Source of the DNA: a virus
Direction: 5' to 3' (one strand)
Length of the DNA: 38,346 nucleotides
Virus record (IMG/VR): IMGVR_UViG_3300030104_005592
Span: 1-38,346 of that record
The notes below the pieces were generated by a model that was not told where the DNA came from, did not search any database, and was given only the letters and a program-made list of their open reading frames with translations. A program made the position numbers and the translations under genes. Shown here piece after piece: positions 13,171 to 19,200 of the stretch. Positions within the stretch are counted from its first letter, which is position 1, and every line of letters starts with the position of its first letter.

Positions 13171-13550
13171 TTGCAAGTTACGACCAATGGCGCGAAGCGA
13201 AGAAGAAGGTACTCGAGGAAGAAAACCCGGAGATCGATTGTGAAGAGTGCGGGGGTCTTGGGGAAATCTACGAGCGTTGTCACTGCTGCGGTGGCGAAAA
13301 AGAAGAGGAGTGCGATCTCTGTGATGGTCGCGGGACCATTCGCTATCTCGATTCTTCAAAGCCACGGCCAGGCAATGATCTGGTGGGTCAAAGAGTTTAC
13401 TTCCAGGAAGTGATCGCAGATCTCAAGACCTGGTGCACCTACACCAAGCAGGACTTTCTCCAGGTGGCCGGCGGGTTCGTTAGCGAATTCAGAAAGCAAC
13501 ACGGAATCAGGGGTCGTCACGGAATCACCAGGTATAAAGGGCGGGCCTAA
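13164..13550 (+). CDS. DnaJ-type zinc-finger protein
   Basis: Protein of 128 residues. Three Cys-rich knuckles (DCEECGGLGEI, CHCCGG, CDLCDGRGTI; residues about 25-60) resemble the DnaJ CxxCxGxG zinc modules but without a J domain. The C-terminal half is basic and helical (DLKTWCTYTKQDFLQVAGGF). It overlaps the HNH gene by 7 bases. It may act as an adaptor or bind RNA or DNA; function unknown. A shorter protein with a similar zinc module lies at 3435-3746. Confidence 0.75.
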   Translation: MLIASYDQWREAKKKVLEEENPEIDCEECGGLGEIYERCHCCGGEKEEECDLCDGRGTIRYLDSSKPRPGNDLVGQRVYFQEVIADLKTWCTYTKQDFLQVAGGFVSEFRKQHGIRGRHGITRYKGRA

Positions 13551-13810
13551 TGGACGGAAATACAGCCAGAACCATCCTCAGCCTGAACGATCAGCGGGAC
13601 AAGGCAGAAGCCAGCAAACGGGAAGCGCTCCTGGAGCTGGCCGAGATGAAGCATGAGCTGCAGATTCTCAGGCACATGAAGCGAGAGATCTTGGTCTGCC
13701 TGCTCGATCGACGGCTGCCGCACTACCAGCGGGACGGATCATCACCCAGCTGCCACCACACAGTCAGCCGAATAGCGAGGATTGTACGCAGTGCACACGC
13801 AGGTAACTGA
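13550..13810 (+). CDS. Small coiled-coil hypothetical protein
   Basis: ATG overlaps the preceding stop (TAATGG); 86 residues. Residues about 8-55 form a strong coiled coil (LNDQRDKAEASKREALLELA, then EMKHELQILRHMKREI). The C-terminus is Ser/His/Arg-rich. No family recognised. It overlaps the following gene by about 20 bases. Confidence 0.65.
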   Translation: MDGNTARTILSLNDQRDKAEASKREALLELAEMKHELQILRHMKREILVCLLDRRLPHYQRDGSSPSCHHTVSRIARIVRSAHAGN

Positions 13811-13982
13811 CCTGAGCCACGAGGATCGCGCTGAGGCGATTATCGAGCTCATCGAGAACACCGGCATGGCCTATGCCCATTCAAGCGGCTGTGTGGTGCT
13901 GAAGGACGGAACATGGCTCCAGCCTGAGCAGTGGCAAGTGTGGGTGGAGCATCTGAAGAATGAGGAGAGGGAAGCATGCTGA
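13791..13982 (+). CDS. Small hypothetical protein
   Basis: GTG 13791 is preferred over TTG 13782 because AGCGAGG lies at a proper distance from it; 63 residues. The protein (VTDLSHEDRAEAIIELIENT, then SGCVVLKDGTWLQPEQW) is acidic and compact. It overlaps the next gene by 7 bases. No family recognised. Confidence 0.6.
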   Translation: MHTQVTDLSHEDRAEAIIELIENTGMAYAHSSGCVVLKDGTWLQPEQWQVWVEHLKNEEREAC

Positions 13983-14203
13983 CGGAAGCACAGAAGAAAA
14001 GGGTGGCCATGATTATTGGCTCTTCCGCCCATGATTGCGAGGTGTCCATGGTGTTGAACGCCGGAAGCAGCCCGGTTCGCACACTTACTGAAGTTGCCGA
14101 GACGCTGCACTACATGAACGCCAACGGCATCGAGAAGATCAGCCATAGAAAGGCGCTGATGAAGGCGGGCCGGAAGGCGCTGAATGTGTTGGGGGAGATG
14201 TAA
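13976..14203 (+). CDS. Small hypothetical protein
   Basis: Protein of 75 residues (MLTEAQKKRVAMIIGSSAHD, then VRTLTEVAETLHYMNANGIE). The second half looks like a small helical domain ending KAGRKALNVLGEM. Its ATG overlaps the end of the previous gene and the next gene starts directly after its stop. No family recognised. Confidence 0.6.
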   Translation: MLTEAQKKRVAMIIGSSAHDCEVSMVLNAGSSPVRTLTEVAETLHYMNANGIEKISHRKALMKAGRKALNVLGEM

Positions 14204-14509
14204 ATGGCCATGACACCAACCGAACGTAAACGCCGCCAGCGTGAGCGGAACAAGTTCCTGGACATGAAGCTCTTCACCATGGAGCTGGCTGCCAACGAAC
14301 GGGCAGCGATCGAGGAGGCGGCCCGGCTTCGGGAGTTCGACGACCAGACCGAGTACATCCTCGCACTGGTTTACAAAGATCGTGACATGTCACGAAAGGA
14401 AAACGTGTGCAGCTATCCCGACTGTAACTGCCCGTTCGATATGGGGCCAGATGGAAAATGCCTGGTTGGGAAGCCGAGGAAGGGTGAGGTTGAGCATGAA
14501 TCGAATTGA
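14204..14509 (+). CDS. Small basic protein with Cys cluster
   Basis: Protein of 101 residues. Very basic N-terminus (PTERKRRQRERNKFLDMKLF) with a helical middle that resembles a ribbon-helix-helix or phage replication-regulator type protein (MELAANERAAIEEAARLREF). A C-terminal Cys cluster (CSYPDCNCPFD, then GKCLVGKP) may bind zinc. Likely binds nucleic acid; unproven. Confidence 0.65.
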   Translation: MAMTPTERKRRQRERNKFLDMKLFTMELAANERAAIEEAARLREFDDQTEYILALVYKDRDMSRKENVCSYPDCNCPFDMGPDGKCLVGKPRKGEVEHESN

Positions 14510-14984
14510 TCGGGTAATTGAGATTGAAGACCTTATTGCTCGCGGGGAAATGACCGCCGCGCAGGTTTTCACTCAGATGAGGCAGCTGGTGATTACAGAA
14601 ACACCTGGGGCGAGATGGCGGGAGGCTGGCGAGCCGGATCCCCACGGCGACAAATTTAATCAGGAGCGGGCCCAGCTGTGCATGGGTCACTTTACTGATG
14701 ACGAATTGGCCAACGAAGTTTTCTTGAGGCCCACCATAGGGAACCTGACGGCCGCAAAGGAGCGGATTCGCTGGCTGTCTCGGAGACTGGAAGCGTCCCG
14801 CTCAGGGCAGGGCGCCGAGGAAAAGCTGCCGCACGCCGGCCTAGAAGTAATGGGCAACATCCAGATTAACGAGGGTGGCGATCTGCAAAATTATTACCGG
14901 GCCCTGGTGCTGACTTTCAACACCAACGAAGACGTCCGCCGGGCCATTGCAGCAGAGCAATGCACCTTCGGGTTTAAGGAATAG
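14496..14984 (+). CDS. Hypothetical early protein
   Basis: Start ATG 14496 sits in an overlap of 14 bases and follows GGTTGAG; 162 residues. Contents: an acidic helical N-terminus (RIDRVIEIEDLIARGEMTAA), a middle with FTDDELANEVFLRPTIGNLT, and a C-terminus NTNEDVRRAIAAEQCTF. No motif recognised. The earlier in-frame Met codons lie in the preceding gene and have no ribosome site. Confidence 0.65.
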   Translation: MNRIDRVIEIEDLIARGEMTAAQVFTQMRQLVITETPGARWREAGEPDPHGDKFNQERAQLCMGHFTDDELANEVFLRPTIGNLTAAKERIRWLSRRLEASRSGQGAEEKLPHAGLEVMGNIQINEGGDLQNYYRALVLTFNTNEDVRRAIAAEQCTFGFKE

Positions 14985-14987
14985 GCC

Positions 14988-15263
14988 ATGAGCGAGCCAC
15001 AACTGCAGATGCCCCGGGCCTGTGATAGCTGCGAACACTATAAGCCGGTCGGATGGGACGAGGACAAGCACTGTCCGTTTAAGGGGCAGTCCGCCAGCTC
15101 GCCCAAGCCTACACGCACACCCTTCGGCCGGTGCGATCTTCACGGCACCGAGGTGTTCGCCACCGAGATATGCAATAGCCACGAGCCAGAGCCTTTCGTT
15201 CACCTGGTGGACGTGACCAACAGGCCTGAGCCGAGAACTGCGATACAGGAGAGATTGCTGTGA
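14988..15263 (+). CDS. Small Cys-rich, probably zinc-binding protein
   Basis: Protein of 91 residues with Cys/His pattern CDSCEHYKPVGWDEDKHC, then GRCDLHG and ICNSHEP, enough for one or two zinc sites. The stop overlaps the GTG of the DHH gene. Similar short Cys-rich proteins follow at 16919. Role unknown. Confidence 0.68.
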   Translation: MSEPQLQMPRACDSCEHYKPVGWDEDKHCPFKGQSASSPKPTRTPFGRCDLHGTEVFATEICNSHEPEPFVHLVDVTNRPEPRTAIQERLL

Positions 15264-16111
15264 ACAAATTGATCAAACCCACGATGTGCATTTATCACGC
15301 GAACTGTGCCGATGGTTTTGGTGCTGCCCTGGCTGTATGGCTGCGCTTTGCAGATAACCGTCCTGAGTTTGTGCCAGCCTCCTATGGTGAAACGCCGCCG
15401 AACTGTTCGGGGCATGACGTTCTCCTGGTGGATTTCTCTTACAAGCTTCCCGTACTCGAGCAGATCCTTGCTCAGGCAAAGAGCGTGACGATTCTGGACC
15501 ACCACAAAACCGCCGAAGCGGACATCCAGCCCTTGCTCGATGACGGCCGTGTTAACGGTGAGTTCGACATGGGCCGGTCGGGCGCGGCTATGGCATGGGA
15601 CTGGTGCTTCCCAGATGAGGACCGCCCTCGGCTGATTGAATACATCCAGGACAGGGACCTCTGGCAATTCAATCTGGAGGGCACCCGGGAAATCTCCGCA
15701 GCGCTTTTTTCATACGACCAAGACTTCGAGGTGTGGAAAAACATACTCACCGCCCTCGAGGACGATGAAGGCCAGGAGTTCATCCTCGGTATGGGCCGAA
15801 CCCTGCGGCGGAAGCACAACAAAGACCTGAATGACCTCCTGAAAGCCACGAAGCGACGGATGCTGATCTGCGGGTACTCAGTACCAGTCGCCAACGTGCC
15901 ATATATCTTCGCGTCGGATGCCGGGAACATCATGGCTGAGGGTGAGCTTTTCTCCGCCAGCTACTTCGATACTCCTGAGGGTCGCAAGTTCAGCCTCCGC
16001 TCGAAGGAAGGCGGGATGGATGTAAGTGAAATCGCAAAGCGATTCGGTGGTGGCGGCCATGCCCGGGCGGCTGGCTTTCAGGTTCCGATCGGATGGGAAG
16101 GGTGTGACTGA
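15260..16111 (+). CDS. DHH-DHHA1 family phosphoesterase
   Basis: GTG start overlapping the previous stop (GTGA); 283 residues. Motifs in order: YHANCADGFGAALA (motif I), LLVDFS (II), TILDHHKTAEA (III, the DHH triad), IEYIQDRDLW (IV) and the C-terminal DHHA1 signature RFGGGGHARAAGF. All metal ligands are present, so it should be active with Mn2+. Relatives hydrolyse pAp, short oligonucleotides (NrnA) or cyclic dinucleotides. It may recycle nanoRNA or remove a nucleotide signal used in host defence; substrate cannot be read from sequence. Confidence 0.88.
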   Translation: MNKLIKPTMCIYHANCADGFGAALAVWLRFADNRPEFVPASYGETPPNCSGHDVLLVDFSYKLPVLEQILAQAKSVTILDHHKTAEADIQPLLDDGRVNGEFDMGRSGAAMAWDWCFPDEDRPRLIEYIQDRDLWQFNLEGTREISAALFSYDQDFEVWKNILTALEDDEGQEFILGMGRTLRRKHNKDLNDLLKATKRRMLICGYSVPVANVPYIFASDAGNIMAEGELFSASYFDTPEGRKFSLRSKEGGMDVSEIAKRFGGGGHARAAGFQVPIGWEGCD

Positions 16112-16560
16112 TGGGACTGCCATACGAAAACGCCAGCAGCGGTGACAAGGCCCTCGGTGAGATCCAGAAACTACTACGCGGGTTCGGGTGCCAGAAGTTC
16201 GGCAGCATGGTGGACGACCAGGAGCAGAGCCTGACGGTCCAGTTCCAATACAGGGGCAAGATGGTCAGTGTTCGGGCCAGCTTCGCCGGATATGCAGCGG
16301 CCTGGCTGCGGGAGCACCCCCACACCAGTCGAATGCACAAAACGAAGCAGGAGCACGAACGCCAGGCGTACGACAAAGCCAGCGTTGCTGTGTACTCAAT
16401 TCTCCGGGACTGGATCAAGGGGCAGGTGACGGCCATCGAAACCGGGATTCTCTCGTTCGAGGGCGCTTTCCTTGGTCAGATGATGCTCGAGCACGGCGAG
16501 ACGGTTCTGGATTACGCGCAGAGGCAGAAGCTTTTGCCGGAGCCGGGAGGTCAGGAATGA
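16111..16560 (+). CDS. Hypothetical early protein
   Basis: Start overlaps the DHH stop by one base; 149 residues. Two parts: about 1-70 alpha/beta (GDKALGEIQKLLRGFGCQKF, then VQFQYRGKMVSVRASFAGYA) and a helical C-terminus (YSILRDWIKGQVTAIETGIL, then FLGQMMLEHGETVLDYAQ). I recall similar sequences as conserved unknowns in proteobacterial prophages, but no function is known to me. Confidence 0.7.
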   Translation: MGLPYENASSGDKALGEIQKLLRGFGCQKFGSMVDDQEQSLTVQFQYRGKMVSVRASFAGYAAAWLREHPHTSRMHKTKQEHERQAYDKASVAVYSILRDWIKGQVTAIETGILSFEGAFLGQMMLEHGETVLDYAQRQKLLPEPGGQE

Positions 16561-16922
16561 GCACTAAATATAGAGATCCCAAACACGTTCCATCTGAAAC
16601 GCTTATCGCTCGACTTAACGAGCTGGCCGATGCAATAACCAGAGGCGGTGAATCGAAGGACGAAGAACTCACAATGCGCGTGCCTGCAGAGTGCGATCGA
16701 GACGCCGACCTAGTAATTTCAGAAGCCGCCCGAAGGCTGGAGAAGGCAGAAGCGAGAGTGAAAGACTTATCGAAATTCATCCGTGCAGGTGATCGTGTTT
16801 GTTGCGAACTGGAATCATGGCTTGCAACCGAGCATGACAAGGAGAGCCAGCGGGCAATAAACATCTGGAAGAAGCTTCGCCGGCAGGCCGAAGAGGCTGA
16901 GAGCCCAGGAGGTGAGCAGTGA
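16557..16922 (+). CDS. Hypothetical coiled-coil protein
   Basis: ATG 16557 overlaps the previous stop as ATGA; 121 residues. Helical and charged (SETLIARLNELADAITRGGE; SEAARRLEKAEARVKDLSKF). GGGAGG lies just upstream. Similar to the short DUF551/EaA-like filler proteins of lambdoid early operons only in general character; no family assigned. Confidence 0.62.
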   Translation: MSTKYRDPKHVPSETLIARLNELADAITRGGESKDEELTMRVPAECDRDADLVISEAARRLEKAEARVKDLSKFIRAGDRVCCELESWLATEHDKESQRAINIWKKLRRQAEEAESPGGEQ

Positions 16923-17146
16923 GCCAGGAAGAAATTATGCGGGACGGCTATCAGCCGAACGTTAACTGCATTCATTTCTACCGCGGGCGATGTGCCCACC
17001 CATCGGCGAAGCGATTAATCCTGCCGAATAAGCTGCGTGTCCTGACTGGCAGCTCGGACGATCGATGCAGCGGGTGTCGCTACCAGGTAAAGCATGAACG
17101 ACCAAGTCCGCCGTCGAACCCGCCAAGACCGCCAGGAGGTGAATAG
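16919..17146 (+). CDS. Small Cys-rich hypothetical protein
   Basis: GTG start overlapping the previous stop (GTGA); 75 residues. A likely zinc site is formed by CIHFYRGRCAHP and DDRCSGCRY. The Pro-rich tail (PSPPSNPPRPPGGE) overlaps the ribosome site of the next gene. No function known. Confidence 0.65.
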   Translation: MSQEEIMRDGYQPNVNCIHFYRGRCAHPSAKRLILPNKLRVLTGSSDDRCSGCRYQVKHERPSPPSNPPRPPGGE

Positions 17147-17541
17147 TGAGTCAGATGGAAATGTTCGCCGATGAACCGCCAGCTCCAGCCTTCGAGCACG
17201 GCGGTTACATGCCGCCAGCAACTCAGATCTATCGCGGCCAGGAGTTTCCAGCCAGATACAAAGCCGGCCACGGAATGATAACGCGGGAGCCGCCGACGCT
17301 GTTCTGGCTGATGGATCGGGTGATCGAGGTTCTGCAGGGCCGAACGGTTCACTGGTACGACATGAGCAAGGCCGTTGGCTTTCCGATTGAGACTTACACG
17401 CTGGCCTTTCATCTGAACCTGATGGTCAGCCGGGGCTTGATTGAGGATGAGCCGGTCTACCTGGGCGGCAAGAGGCCGGGCGATAAAGATTACGCGGGAT
17501 TTCAGTATCAGTATTCACTGCCAGAGGGGGTGCCTTCATGA
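17146..17541 (+). CDS. Hypothetical protein with winged-helix character
   Basis: GTG start directly after an AGGAGGTG site; 131 residues. The first 50 residues are Pro/Gly-rich; the rest (LFWLMDRVIEVLQGRTVHWY, then FHLNLMVSRGLIEDEPVYLG) looks like a winged helix of the kind found in small phage regulators. It lies just before the excisionase candidate. Function unknown. Confidence 0.6.
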   Translation: MSQMEMFADEPPAPAFEHGGYMPPATQIYRGQEFPARYKAGHGMITREPPTLFWLMDRVIEVLQGRTVHWYDMSKAVGFPIETYTLAFHLNLMVSRGLIEDEPVYLGGKRPGDKDYAGFQYQYSLPEGVPS

Positions 17542-17870
17542 CGGAAGTAATGATTCAGCCGCGGATCATCCGGGCAGGCCAGGCCCCAGACTATTGCGGC
17601 ATGGGGCGGGAAGTTTTTAACAAAGAAATTCGGCCGTATCTCACTGAAATTCCGATAGGCGAGATCGGAAAGGGATTCGATCGCCTTGATTTGGACAGTG
17701 CCCTGGACGAGTATATTTCTCGGCGAGGGCGTGCTCCGGCCCAAAAATGGAGTGAAGTAGCATGTCGAAAAGTGGGAACGGTCTCCGCCTCCGTGGCGGG
17801 ACATGGCACATCGAGAAGCGAATTAACGGACGGAGGATTCGCGAAAGCACTGGAACGAGCGATCGGGTAG
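17538..17870 (+). CDS. Excisionase-like / MerR-type small DNA-binding protein
   Basis: Protein of 110 residues, ATGA overlap with the previous gene. Residues about 14-65 resemble an AlpA/excisionase winged helix (RAGQAPDYCGMGREVFNKEI, then KGFDRLDLDSALDEYISRRG). The last 36 codons overlap the integrase gene in another frame. Position immediately before int and the fold suggest Xis, which would direct excision at attL/attR. In the CI-controlled operon it would be made only on induction, as needed. Confidence 0.72.
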   Translation: MTEVMIQPRIIRAGQAPDYCGMGREVFNKEIRPYLTEIPIGEIGKGFDRLDLDSALDEYISRRGRAPAQKWSEVACRKVGTVSASVAGHGTSRSELTDGGFAKALERAIG

Positions 17871-18877
17871 AGGCAGAGCAGTACCTCGTCCGAAGGCTCG
17901 AGGAAATCCGCCAGGCTTCGGTCTACGGTGTTCGGCCAAGCCGAATCTGGCGGGAGGCGGCTCTCAGGTACGCCCGGGAGTTCGCACACAAACGGAGTAT
18001 AAAGCGGGATGTGCAGGATCTGAAGTCGCTGGATCCTCACATTGGGAAACTGCCCCTGAGCCAGGTGCATTCCGGAACGCTGCAAAAGTTTATCGATGCG
18101 CGACGGAAAGAGGGCGTGAAGGCTGGCACCGTTAACCGATCGCTGGCGGTGGCTAGGAGGATTCTCCGTCTGTGCGCGGAGCTGTGGCGGGACGAATACG
18201 GAATGACCTGGCTGGAAACCGCGCCAATGATTCCGGATGTGGACTGGAAGGATAAGCGGGACCCAGCGCCGGTTACCTGGGCAGAGCAGGGTAGGCTCTT
18301 CCAGGAGCTGCCGGAACACCTGAAGGATATGGCCGAGTTCGCGGTGCATACCGGGTGCCGGGAAAGCGAGATCTGCGCTCTGAAGTGGGAGTGGGAGGTG
18401 TCGCTACCTGACAAGGGGTTCGGGTTCATCCTGCCCGCAAGCGTCACGAAGAACGGCTGTGACCGTCTGGTGGTCCTGAATGCAACGGCGAGAGCCGTGG
18501 TAAACCGCCAGCGAGGGAAGCACGAGCACCAGGTGTTCACCTTTAGCGGCCGGCCGGTAGCCTCTATCTTCAATAACGCCTGGCGGAAAGGGCGGAAGAA
18601 GGCAGGGCTCACACATGTGCGCGGGCACGATCTCCGGCACACCTTCGGCAGGAGGCTGAGGGCGGCAGGGGTGAATGAAGAAACCCGGGCAGAGCTCCTG
18701 GGGCACAAACGCGGATCGGTTACCACACACTACTCGGGGGCTGAGGTCGCTGAACTGGTGAAAGCGGTGGAGCTAATCGCGGAGAAGAGAGGACCGGATT
18801 CCGATGGCGTGGCCGTGGTGAAATTCCGGTTTGGGCACAAAATGCCCACAGAGGCAAAAAAAAGGGTCACGACGTGA
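17762..18877 (+). CDS. int: Tyrosine recombinase integrase
   Basis: Protein of 371 residues. An N-terminal arm-binding region (GLRLRGGTWHIEKRINGRRI) and core-binding domain precede the catalytic domain. Catalytic residues visible: R200 in HTGCRESEI, H289 and R292 in GHDLRHTFGRRL, His in LLGHKRGS and nucleophile Y324 in THYSG. It recombines attP (18899-18948) with the 3' end of a host tRNA-Met gene. It overlaps the excisionase candidate by about 110 bases, so both are made from the same mRNA. A 14-bp arm-type repeat is embedded in its 3' end. Confidence 0.95.
   Translation: MSKSGNGLRLRGGTWHIEKRINGRRIRESTGTSDRVEAEQYLVRRLEEIRQASVYGVRPSRIWREAALRYAREFAHKRSIKRDVQDLKSLDPHIGKLPLSQVHSGTLQKFIDARRKEGVKAGTVNRSLAVARRILRLCAELWRDEYGMTWLETAPMIPDVDWKDKRDPAPVTWAEQGRLFQELPEHLKDMAEFAVHTGCRESEICALKWEWEVSLPDKGFGFILPASVTKNGCDRLVVLNATARAVVNRQRGKHEHQVFTFSGRPVASIFNNAWRKGRKKAGLTHVRGHDLRHTFGRRLRAAGVNEETRAELLGHKRGSVTTHYSGAEVAELVKAVELIAEKRGPDSDGVAVVKFRFGHKMPTEAKKRVTT
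18836..18849 (+). repeat. Left arm-type integrase site candidate
   Basis: CACAAAATGCCCAC occurs here and again, exactly, at 19042-19055; the two copies flank the attP core at distances of about 50 and 95 bases. Each forms most of a TGGGCA-CAAAA-TGCCCA style inverted repeat. Paired direct repeats on both sides of the core are what integrase arm sites look like. It lies within the int coding region. Confidence 0.6.
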
Positions 18878-18890
18878 GTCGCAACCCTTT
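18856..18890 (-). terminator. Terminator of the late structural operon
   Basis: AAAGGGT (18861-18867) and ACCCTTT (18884-18890) enclose an inner CGAC/GTCG hairpin. On the minus strand the stem is followed by eight T (18863-18856), a strong intrinsic terminator that would end leftward transcription from the tail genes before it runs against int. It covers the int stop codon. Confidence 0.8.
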
Positions 18891-18898
18891 GGAAATAC

Positions 18899-18948
18899 TG
18901 GTAGCAAGGGGCGGAGTCGAACCGCCGACCCCAGCATTATGAGTGCTG
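18899..18948 (-). other. attP core: 3' half of elongator tRNA-Met
   Basis: On the minus strand the 50 bases read as a tRNA-Met from the anticodon stem to CCA: CAGCA-CTCATAA-TGCTG, variable GGGTC, T arm GGCGG-TTCGACT-CCGCC, then CCTTGCT-A-CCA. No acceptor 5' strand or D arm precede it, so it is not a functional tRNA. Integration would cut the host tRNA-Met gene and restore its 3' end from the phage. It sits 21 bases after int. Confidence 0.9.
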
Positions 18949-19200
18949 CCAGCAATTATAACTGTCTGATTTAATTAAGGTCATGCCGGACGCCCTCGCC
19001 CACATTGTTCTATTGGTGCGCATCCGTGCGCAGAGTGTGGCCACAAAATGCCCACGAGGCCAAACCAAAGGACATATTAAATTCCAGAAGCCGCGTGATG
19101 GTTTCGGTCATCAGCGGCATAGCGTTTCTAACCGTCCGTTTTATGGCTATTCGGATTAACGTGTTGATTTGACGCAGTCACGCATTTCAATAGTATATAT
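18949..19200. other. Non-coding P'-arm region between attP and the tail spike
   Basis: 252 bases without a gene. Contents: palindrome TGCGCATCCGTGCGCA near 19017, a second copy of the arm repeat at 19042-19055, a hairpin TGATG/CATCA near 19097-19114, and near 19190 a half-operator AATAGTA followed by TATATCTA. The rest is AT-rich and could hold IHF-type sites, as in P' arms; I cannot pin one down. Confidence 0.5.
19042..19055 (+). repeat. Right arm-type integrase site candidate
   Basis: Exact second copy of CACAAAATGCCCAC, in the same orientation as the copy at 18836-18849, on the other side of the attP core. Context GGCCACAAAATGCCCACGAGGCC extends the similarity (9 bases following share CGAGGC/CAGAGGC). 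Confidence 0.6.

Noticed and set aside
18899-18948. Second functional tRNA-Met
   Set aside because: Only the part from anticodon stem to CCA is present; there is no D arm and no 5' acceptor strand. It is the attP core.
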